Made by a program: the position numbers and the translations under genes
Shown here: in pieces, positions 1-4,857 of the stretch
Layout of the letters: every line of letters starts with the position of its first letter
Numbering within the stretch: position 1 is the first letter of the stretch
Assembly: GCA_002399225.1 (NCBI GenBank)
Contig: DHDF01000057.1
Span: 1,763-8,148 of the forward strand
Direction: 5' to 3'
DNA from: a bacterium UBA4883
GTDB taxonomy: Bacteria > Bacillota > Clostridia > Oscillospirales > Acutalibacteraceae
DNA length: 6,386 nt
The notes under the pieces: generated by a model
Database searches by the model: none
Seen by the model: only the letters and a program-made list of their open reading frames with translations
What the model was told of the DNA's origin: nothing

Positions 1-422
1 CACTCGGAGTCGCGGCGGGCCAGGTAATCGTTCACCGTGACAATGTGAACCCCTTTGCCGGAAAGGGCGTTGAGGTACGCGGGCAGTGTCGCGACCAGCG
101 TTTTTCCTTCGCCGGTCTTCATCTCTGCGATTCTGCCCTGGTGCAGGATGATGCCGCCGAGAATCTGTACGGGGAAATGCCTCATGCCCAGCACGCGGTC
201 CGCCGCTTCCCGGCAGACCGCAAACGCGTCGGGCAGAATGTCGTCGAGCGTCGCCCCCGCGGCGAGGCGCTCCTTTAAAGCGGGAGTCTGCGCTTTCAGA
301 TCCTCATTCGAAAGGGCCTTGTATTTTTCCTCAAGCGCCAGCACCTTGTCACAGACGGGCTGAATCCGTTTCAGTTCCCGTTTGGAATAGTTGCCGAAAA
401 GCGCTGTTAAAACATTCTTCAT
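1..422 (-). CDS. secA: SecA preprotein translocase ATPase, N-terminal part (cut by window edge)
   Basis: SecA is the cytoplasmic ATPase motor that pushes unfolded preproteins through the SecYEG channel. Reading the minus strand from ATG at 422-420 gives 140 complete codons with no stop, and the next codon begins TG, fitting the Trp expected after the RRDSE stretch. The residues are classic SecA: the start [10 protein letters not shown], the helix '[12 protein letters not shown]' at 79-90, the Walker A loop of nucleotide-binding domain 1 '[10 protein letters not shown]' at about 99-108 (K107 the phosphate-binding Lys), and '[10 protein letters not shown]' at 129-138. Family proteins run over 800 residues, so about five sixths lies outside the window. 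The start is supported by GAGGTG at 430-435, 7 bases upstream. The gene follows the germination operon on the same strand but has its own promoter-like sequence in the gap. The truncation is a window effect, not a defect. Confidence 0.97.
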   Translation of the reverse strand, partial: MKNVLTALFGNYSKRELKRIQPVCDKVLALEEKYKALSNEDLKAQTPALKERLAAGATLDDILPDAFAVCREAADRVLGMRHFPVQILGGIILHQGRIAEMKTGEGKTLVATLPAYLNALSGKGVHIVTVNDYLARRDSE

Positions 423-429
423 CCAATTT

Positions 430-435
430 CACCTC
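430..435 (-). promoter_or_regulatory. Ribosome binding site of secA
   Basis: On the minus strand GAGGTG lies 7 bases before the ATG at 422. It fixes the secA start and agrees with the conserved N-terminus. Confidence 0.8.
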
Positions 436-455
436 AAAAATTTGGCCGCCGCAAC

Positions 456-472
456 AGCCCGTATAGCGGGCT
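456..472 (-). other. Hairpin in the secA leader
   Basis: AGCCCG at 456-461 and CGGGCT at 467-472 form a 6-bp perfect stem around a 5-base loop. On the minus strand it sits between the predicted secA transcription start (near 485) and its ribosome binding site, and no U-run follows, so it is not a terminator in that direction. On the plus strand ATTTT follows, too short to be convincing. It may be a leader stem affecting secA mRNA stability or translation; that role is speculative. Confidence 0.4.
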
Positions 473-491
473 ATTTTCGATACACTAATTT

Positions 492-520
492 ATTATAGCA
501 TAGAGGTTGTTAAAAGGAAA
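492..520 (-). promoter_or_regulatory. Extended -10 promoter for secA
   Basis: On the minus strand a perfect TATAAT (497-492) is preceded by TG plus one base (500-498), giving the extended -10 motif TGnTATAAT. The hexamer 17 bases upstream is TTTCCT (520-515), only a partial match to TTGACA, as is usual for extended -10 promoters. Transcription would start near 485, giving a leader of about 63 bases. This supports vegetative expression of secA independent of the upstream sporulation operon. Confidence 0.7.
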
Positions 521-546
521 GCGGATTCTGGCGGAAGATTCTTCCC

Positions 547-1680
547 TCAATTTTCCTGCGGCTTAGCGGAAACAGGAGTTTTTTCCTGTTTTTTCTGCTT
601 TTTCTTTTTTCCCTTTTTCTTACGGATGGTCCCAACGATCAGGACAAGGACGGGAAGGCCGATCTGAAACGGAAAGGAAAAATACGGGAGAAGCTTTGTC
701 CACCAGTATATTTCCACCGAATTGCTGTACAGAAGAATGGCAAGCGTGATCAGCAGCAGGCTGACCGCCGAGACCAGCGGCCGGCTGTCCTGCCGGCCGG
801 AAATACAGGCTAGATCTTCGCAGGTGGAAAAAATCAGGACCCCGACTTTGACAAATCCTGCCACCAAAAGATTGATTCCGATCAAAACCTCAATGCGCGT
901 GAAGAACTCCCCCAGCTGAATGACGCTCACCGCTTCGTAAGACGGAAAAGCGTAAATTTCGACCGAGTAGCCCAGCACCAGACTATTCCTCAAATCCGCC
1001 GTAAGCAGCACCAGAAAGGCGAAAAAGACGCCTTTTAAAAAAGTGGGGAAGATATTCTCGCGCCGGTTCAGAGAGCGGAACAGGGGAGCGCAGACAACCA
1101 CTTCGCAGTAAGGGATCGCAATGGAGTCCATCGTCCCCAGCACCAGCTTTTTCGGTTCGATGGCAAGGATCGGCTTCAGATTTTCCAAATTCATGTCCTT
1201 GTAAGACATCACAATCGTCACAATTACTATCAACACCAAAAGTGGGAACACAAATCTGCTGATCCGCGCCAGCACATAGATCCGGCTGTGCAGGGTATAG
1301 ACCAAAGCCGCGGCAATCGGGACCATGATCGCGATGACAGGCGTTTCCGTCATATTGACAATATGAATAAAATCCGAAAAGAGCCGCATGACAAGCGCAC
1401 CGAGGTTCACCAGATACAGCAGCAGCAGGATTAGAACGGCCATGCCGGCCGGCCGGCCCATCGCGCGGAGAATATTCTGAAAGTAATTTTGCCCCGGATA
1501 AAGCTTTAGAATCTTCGATTGAACCCAGACGAGCGGAATGATGAGGATCATCGAAAGGAGAATACAGAACCATGTGTTCTGTTTTGCCGAGGTAGCGCCG
1601 CTGGAAACCAGGGAGCTGCCGATCAGGTACAGGGCAATTGTCGCTTCCATTTGCTTGCCGGAAATATCGGTTCGTTTCAA
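547..1680 (-). CDS. Spore germination protein, GerB/GerAB family permease-like subunit
   Basis: This 377-residue integral membrane protein belongs to the GerAB family within the amino acid-polyamine-organocation transporter superfamily. In characterised receptors this subunit helps recognise the nutrient germinant in the spore inner membrane. About ten hydrophobic segments are visible, roughly at 13-31, 37-55, 78-100, 114-130, 139-159, 181-201, 213-232, 263-288, 303-319 and 335-352. The N-terminal 'ISGKQMEATIALYLIGSS' block, near residues 6-23, is typical of the family. The length matches the usual 360-375. Translation should begin at the TTG at 1680-1678, because AAAGGGGGG lies 7 bases upstream; the in-frame ATG at codon 11 would remove part of the first conserved block. 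It is the last gene of the operon, 18 bases after the small D-type gene. The C-terminus from 353 on is an unusual Lys/Gln-rich cytoplasmic tail. Which germinant it senses cannot be read from the sequence. Confidence 0.93.
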   Translation of the reverse strand: MKRTDISGKQMEATIALYLIGSSLVSSGATSAKQNTWFCILLSMILIIPLVWVQSKILKLYPGQNYFQNILRAMGRPAGMAVLILLLLYLVNLGALVMRLFSDFIHIVNMTETPVIAIMVPIAAALVYTLHSRIYVLARISRFVFPLLVLIVIVTIVMSYKDMNLENLKPILAIEPKKLVLGTMDSIAIPYCEVVVCAPLFRSLNRRENIFPTFLKGVFFAFLVLLTADLRNSLVLGYSVEIYAFPSYEAVSVIQLGEFFTRIEVLIGINLLVAGFVKVGVLIFSTCEDLACISGRQDSRPLVSAVSLLLITLAILLYSNSVEIYWWTKLLPYFSFPFQIGLPVLVLIVGTIRKKKGKKKKQKKQEKTPVSAKPQEN

Positions 1681-1687
1681 TTTGCAG

Positions 1688-1696
1688 CCCCCCTTT
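1688..1696 (-). promoter_or_regulatory. Ribosome binding site deciding the TTG start of the gerB-type gene
   Basis: AAAGGGGGG on the minus strand lies 7 bases before TTG at 1680. It sits immediately after the stop of the small upstream gene (TGA, 1701-1699). This strong site argues for the TTG start over the ATG ten codons later. Confidence 0.75.
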
Positions 1697-1698
1697 CA

Positions 1699-1902
1699 TC
1701 AGTTTGGAAAAATCCCGGCCAGGAGGGTGGAAATACTTGGGATGTGGGCCCCGGCCGCAAACAGAACATTCAGCACGAACACAATGGCATAAATCGGGAT
1801 CTGAAGCCAAAAATAGCGAAATTCCTTCCGCTTTTTCGCATGGTACAGGTCCAACAGCAAAAGGATAAAATAGAACGGGAAGAAAATCATTGCGTAGGTC
1901 AT
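1699..1902 (-). CDS. Small two-helix membrane protein, probable D-type subunit of the germinant receptor
   Basis: This is a 67-residue hydrophobic protein placed between the gerC-type and gerB-type genes. It shows two predicted membrane helices, about 4-20 and 31-50, joined by a short basic loop (HAKKRKE, 21-27), and ends in a weakly hydrophobic segment. The ATG overlaps the gerC stop as ATGA, and GAGGGG lies 5 bases upstream, so it is very likely translated and coupled. Some Bacillus germinant-receptor operons carry a comparable fourth gene for a small two-helix 'D' protein that modulates receptor function. Size, topology and position match that class, but short hydrophobic sequences give little proof of common descent. 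It probably associates with the receptor in the spore inner membrane (inference). The reading is not a shadow: the alternative frame across it lacks a start with a good ribosome site, and this frame gives a clean helix-loop-helix pattern. Confidence 0.8.
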   Translation of the reverse strand: MTYAMIFFPFYFILLLLDLYHAKKRKEFRYFWLQIPIYAIVFVLNVLFAAGAHIPSISTLLAGIFPN

Positions 1903-3059
1903 TCCAGCCCCTCGCCTTTCTCATTGTTCAGCGCCGTGTTCCCGATTTCAACGTCGGCGGTGACATGAACTTTCAGCTTTCTGAAGATCTGGTCCCACCG
2001 GGGGCGGAGCCGTTTCCATTCTTTCGGCTGATTCTGGTAAATAAGGTTGCCGAACCCGAAAATGTCGGTGCCGAACGCCTGCTGAACATCCTTGACCACA
2101 CGGGTCGTTTCATACTGCACCGTCCGGTCGGCATCACGCTCAACTCCGCCGATCCCGATTTTTGAAAAAAGGTCCGTTTCACTGTCCTGCTCGGCGAAGG
2201 CGGTTCTCATGTGCACCCGAATGTCAACCATGACCGTATCACCGGAGACAACCGGTTTGACCTTCGTCTCGCACCGCTGAATTTCCAAACAAAGCTGCGT
2301 AGAGCCCGGGGTGATGCCTGTCAGGAGCAGCCCCCCCCTGACTTTGCCCCGAATCAGCGCATAATATTTTGCCGGTTCGGCATCCAGCCAGCCGACCAGC
2401 CGATCCCCCTTGAAAACGGCGCCCCCGGTCAGCTGCAGCGTCTCGCCGCTATCCGTCGCTTTCTTTTCAATGGTGGGCAAGACCAGGGAAATTCCCTCGG
2501 AGTTCAGGGTGTTCGTCATCTCAAAAATCCGCACACCCGAAGAAGTGCCGTAATACCCACCGCTTTCGGCCAGCGTATTGCTGATCTGGTAGGCCGTCAA
2601 CTGCCCGGACTTCGGCTTGACCCGCAGAATCTCTGCCGCCGTTTTCTCTTTGGAAATCACCACGTCCATGGTCAGACGCGGCTCCGCGTCCCGTTTGATC
2701 CAGTCGGTCACGGAACGGAGCCCCTCTTTTGCGATGTCGGAACTCAGAATAACGACTCTGCAATGATGAAAATAAAGTTTTTTGTCCGATTCTCTCAGGG
2801 TGCTGCGCACCGCGTCGAAAATCGTATTTCCGTCTTCTTCCACCAGAAGCGGCTGAATTTGGGCGTTTTTGGTGCCTCCGGCCATTTTCAGGCATTCGAA
2901 GGTCACATGGTATCTGTATCCGTTTTCCCCTTTGTCGACCGCTATGCCGGCAACGATGGAGTAGGTTTCAAGTTCATGGTAATTCCAGCAGCCGGTGAAC
3001 AGAAGAAGGAGCAGTGCGGCCTCTGCCAGAACGGCGGCTTTTTTCCAAAATTTTTTCAT
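1899..3059 (-). CDS. Spore germination lipoprotein, Ger(x)C family
   Basis: This is the 386-residue lipoprotein subunit of a nutrient germinant receptor, anchored on the outer face of the spore inner membrane. The N-terminus has a basic start (MKKFWKK), a hydrophobic stretch (8-21) and the lipobox LFTGC, with Cys24 the lipidated residue, followed by 'WNYHEL', the family's usual CW(D/N)xxEL pattern. Other family blocks are 'KRDAEPRLTMDVVIS' (122-136), 'GGAVFKGDRLVGWLD' (212-226) and the C-terminal 'DIFGFGNLIYQ' (332-342) with the Trp-rich 'EWKRLRPRWDQIF' (347-359). Length is normal for the family (about 370-400). Its ATG overlaps the stop of the gerA-type gene as ATGA, pointing to translational coupling. 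The GGAGG ribosome site (3076-3072) lies inside the Gly-rich last codons of the upstream gene, 12 bases from the ATG, which is a little far. Its own stop overlaps the start of the small D-type gene. Confidence 0.95.
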   Translation of the reverse strand: MKKFWKKAAVLAEAALLLLLFTGCWNYHELETYSIVAGIAVDKGENGYRYHVTFECLKMAGGTKNAQIQPLLVEEDGNTIFDAVRSTLRESDKKLYFHHCRVVILSSDIAKEGLRSVTDWIKRDAEPRLTMDVVISKEKTAAEILRVKPKSGQLTAYQISNTLAESGGYYGTSSGVRIFEMTNTLNSEGISLVLPTIEKKATDSGETLQLTGGAVFKGDRLVGWLDAEPAKYYALIRGKVRGGLLLTGITPGSTQLCLEIQRCETKVKPVVSGDTVMVDIRVHMRTAFAEQDSETDLFSKIGIGGVERDADRTVQYETTRVVKDVQQAFGTDIFGFGNLIYQNQPKEWKRLRPRWDQIFRKLKVHVTADVEIGNTALNNEKGEGLE

Positions 3060-4564
3060 GAAGCTTTGCCGCCTCCGCCGGATTGTCTGATTTTGTTCTT
3101 TGAAAGAAATCTAGGCCGTTTAATCATCGTCCACCAGGGCGCGCGGACGTAGTCGTCCTTGTAATCCTGAAGTTTGGTCTTGTAGACGCCCGACATGACC
3201 GGGACCCCGAAGGACGACATGCCGAACAACCCCGTCAGCAGGACCAGCTGCCCGAGCAAAAACCCGTAAAGCCCCATGGCGCAGGAGCAGGCCAGCAGAA
3301 AAAAGCGGTGGATGATGATATATCCCTTGAGGCGCGTCACCATCAGGCCGCAACTCCCGGTCAGGGCAACCACGATCACGACGGGCGCGCTGACGATTTT
3401 GGCATCCACCGCCGCCTGCCCGACAACCAGCGCGCCGACAATGCTGAGGGTCTGCCCCATCAGGCCCGGCATGCGCGCGCCGGATTCCCGCAGTATCTCA
3501 AAAACGACCAGCATCAGGACGGTTTCCAGCGCCGTCGGGAACGGGACGCCTTCCCGGGAAGCAAAAATACTCATTAAAAGCGGAGTCGGCAGCAGCTCCT
3601 GGTGGAACGTGACCATCGAGACATAGAAAGCCGGCAAACACAGGGAAATGGCAAAGGCGAGGATCCTCAGAATCCGCCCGATGGAAGTGAACACATAATT
3701 GATGTAATAATCTTCGTCGACCTGAAAATGCTCGATAAACAGGTGCGGAACCGTCAGGACTACCGGGGTGCCGTCCAAGAAGAGGGCGACGCGGCCCTCC
3801 AGCAGCTTAGCGGCCACCACGTCCGGGCGTTCCGTGCTGCCGATGGTTTTCACTGCGGAAAAGGGGGCGTCCTTGATGTTTTCAACGATATAATTGGAGT
3901 CTAGCGTCCCGTCGATATCAATTTTCTCCAGCCTGCGTTCCAGTTCCGCCAGCACGCTGCGGTTTACGATGCTGTCGAGGTAGCAGATGCAGGCTTTGGT
4001 TTTGGTCCGCCTGCCGAAGGTTAAAAATTTGAACTTCAGGTCTTGAGTCCTGATCTTGCGCCGCAGCATGGAAAGATTGGTCAGGATCGACTCGTTGAAT
4101 CCTTCCCGCGGGCCGCGGATCACGCGCTCGGTCTCCGGCTCTTCAATAGAGCGCAGCGTGAAACCCTTTGTGTTGAGGATCAGCGCCTCGGAACATCCGT
4201 CCGCCAGAAGGGCCGAGTCTCCGTAGACGATTCCCTGAATCAATTTTTCCACCGAATCCGTCTTTTCCACGTCGTCGGAAAACATGGCCTGAAGCTGCAC
4301 GGTGTCAATCAGAGAAGCGCCCTCGCCGGTAGGGAATCTGAATTCCAGCAGCGGGCGGATGACATCCTGGTTGACCAGCCGGTTATTCACCATGCCGTCC
4401 GCATAAATTAGGCAGAACCGCTGCGGTTCTTTGCCCCTGTTGTTTTCCAGCTTTCTGAAAATCAGCGTTTCGTCGTCGGTGAACAGATCCCGGAGGTAGC
4501 GGAGATTCTGTTCCAGCTGATCCGACGGAAGCTTGGCTTTTTCAAAGCTGTCCGAAAACCCCAT
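3056..4564 (-). CDS. Spore germination protein, GerA/GerAA family
   Basis: This is the 502-residue A subunit of a GerA-type nutrient receptor, first gene of the operon. The N-terminal cytoplasmic domain covers about 1-290 and contains the hallmark 'RGPREGFNESI' (150-160) and 'DVVAAKLLEGRVALFLDGTP' (248-267). The C-terminal membrane domain has about five helices between 292 and 455 and carries the most conserved family block, 'FEILRESGARMPG' (355-367) running on into 'SIVGALVVGQAAV' (374-386). The cytoplasmic tail has 'DDYVRAPWW' (470-478) and 'KRPRFLS' (482-488). Length fits the family (about 480-540). I chose the ATG at 4564-4562, not the longer open frame reaching 4900, because AAAGGGGA lies 7 bases upstream, homology begins here, and the extension would cross galE and both promoters. 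Recent work on the GerA complex of Bacillus describes this subunit as forming an oligomeric ion channel; applying that here is by family. The C-terminal GGGG is unusual and encodes the downstream gene's ribosome site. Confidence 0.95.
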   Translation of the reverse strand: MGFSDSFEKAKLPSDQLEQNLRYLRDLFTDDETLIFRKLENNRGKEPQRFCLIYADGMVNNRLVNQDVIRPLLEFRFPTGEGASLIDTVQLQAMFSDDVEKTDSVEKLIQGIVYGDSALLADGCSEALILNTKGFTLRSIEEPETERVIRGPREGFNESILTNLSMLRRKIRTQDLKFKFLTFGRRTKTKACICYLDSIVNRSVLAELERRLEKIDIDGTLDSNYIVENIKDAPFSAVKTIGSTERPDVVAAKLLEGRVALFLDGTPVVLTVPHLFIEHFQVDEDYYINYVFTSIGRILRILAFAISLCLPAFYVSMVTFHQELLPTPLLMSIFASREGVPFPTALETVLMLVVFEILRESGARMPGLMGQTLSIVGALVVGQAAVDAKIVSAPVVIVVALTGSCGLMVTRLKGYIIIHRFFLLACSCAMGLYGFLLGQLVLLTGLFGMSSFGVPVMSGVYKTKLQDYKDDYVRAPWWTMIKRPRFLSKNKIRQSGGGGKAS

Positions 4565-4571
4565 TGCTCTT

Positions 4572-4579
4572 TCCCCTTT
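4572..4579 (-). promoter_or_regulatory. Ribosome binding site of the gerA-type gene
   Basis: AAAGGGGA on the minus strand, 7 bases before ATG 4564, selects this start over the upstream open frame. A 7-bp hairpin ends one base upstream of it, so the site could be affected by leader folding. Confidence 0.75.
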
Positions 4580-4580
4580 C

Positions 4581-4604
4581 CCTGCCCGAAGTTCCAAGGG
4601 CAGG
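4581..4604 (-). repeat. Perfect inverted repeat in the ger operon leader
   Basis: CCTGCCC (4604-4598 on the minus strand) and GGGCAGG (4587-4581) form a GC-rich 7-bp stem with a 10-base loop. It lies directly between the candidate promoter and the gerA ribosome site. No U-run follows, so it is not a terminator. It may be an mRNA-stabilising or translation-modulating stem, or a DNA operator palindrome; the sequence alone cannot tell these apart. Confidence 0.55.
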
Positions 4605-4623
4605 TAAAATTTGCCGATGCGTT

Positions 4624-4653
4624 TAGCGTTCCCGGTGGGAATCGGAATATTCA
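4624..4653 (-). promoter_or_regulatory. Candidate sigma-G/sigma-F type forespore promoter of the ger operon
   Basis: On the minus strand TGAATA (4653-4648) exactly matches the sigma-G -35 pattern. It is followed after 17 bases by AACGCTA (4630-4624), which keeps the A, T and A of the CATnnTA -10 pattern but misses two positions. Germinant-receptor operons in Bacillus are transcribed by sigma-G in the forespore, and no good sigma-A promoter was seen facing this way. Start would be near 4617, giving a leader of about 50 bases. The -10 is weak, so this is a candidate only. Confidence 0.45.
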
Positions 4654-4713
4654 CTTTATCCGCGCTTCGGCAGCGTGGATAAAGATTTCGGGGGAATCCG
4701 CTTTTTTCGGCAC

Positions 4714-4742
4714 TTGAAACGGGTGAAACAAAGGAGTATGAT
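4714..4742 (+). promoter_or_regulatory. Sigma-A promoter of galE
   Basis: TTGAAA (4714-4719) and TATGAT (4737-4742) are separated by exactly 17 bases; each hexamer has one mismatch to consensus. Transcription would start near 4749, giving a leader of about 109 bases. The hexamer TGAAAC occurs twice, at 4715-4720 and 4724-4729, overlapping the -35 region and possibly forming a regulator site. Confidence 0.72.
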
Positions 4743-4773
4743 GGACAAAAACAAGGGATTTTATTCGCCGTCA

Positions 4774-4831
4774 CCGCGGCGCGGATGCGGAAAAGCCCAG
4801 CCGCGGCGCCCCGCCAAAGCCCGCACGGCGG
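4774..4831 (+). other. GC-rich structured leader of galE
   Basis: Between the predicted start and the ribosome site, CCGCGGC (4774-4780) can pair with GCCGCGG (4800-4806), and CCGCC (4811-4815) with GGCGG (4827-4831). The stretch is much more GC-rich than the flanking leader. Neither hairpin has a U-run, so it is not a simple attenuator, and I recognise no known riboswitch. It may be a structural leader of unknown role. Confidence 0.4.
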
Positions 4832-4843
4832 CACCCGATCGAA

Positions 4844-4849
4844 AAGGAG
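4844..4849 (+). promoter_or_regulatory. Ribosome binding site of galE
   Basis: AAGGAG lies 8 bases before ATG 4858 and decides this start. The frame is open for 61 codons further upstream, but those run through the promoter and GC-rich leader and resemble no GalE sequence. Confidence 0.85.
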
Positions 4850-4857
4850 AAACAGAA

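Noticed and set aside
533..545. GGAAGATTCTTCC palindrome as terminator of the germination operon
   Set aside because: With a realistic loop only about 4 pairs remain and no U-run follows on the minus strand.
983..1924. 313-codon minus-strand open frame overlapping the D- and B-type genes
   Set aside because: It is an alternative frame of two well-supported genes; its composition (many Arg, Pro, Gly, Cys, His) is typical of a shadow in GC-rich DNA.
2211..3152. 313-codon plus-strand open frame
   Set aside because: It is antisense to the well-supported gerC-type gene, has no ribosome site and reads as low-information shadow sequence.
4673..4707. Possible plus-strand terminator ending in TTTTTT (4702-4707)
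   Set aside because: The stem (GGAT/ATCC plus a bulged GC) is short and imperfect with a long loop, and there is no plus-strand gene upstream to terminate.
4715..4730. Catabolite-response (cre) site at the galE promoter
   Set aside because: The central CG is out of register with the required spacing, so the match fails.
4675..4857. 61-codon N-terminal extension of GalE
   Set aside because: The Rossmann fold must begin at MNILVTGG, AAGGAG precedes ATG 4858, and the extension covers the -35/-10 elements.
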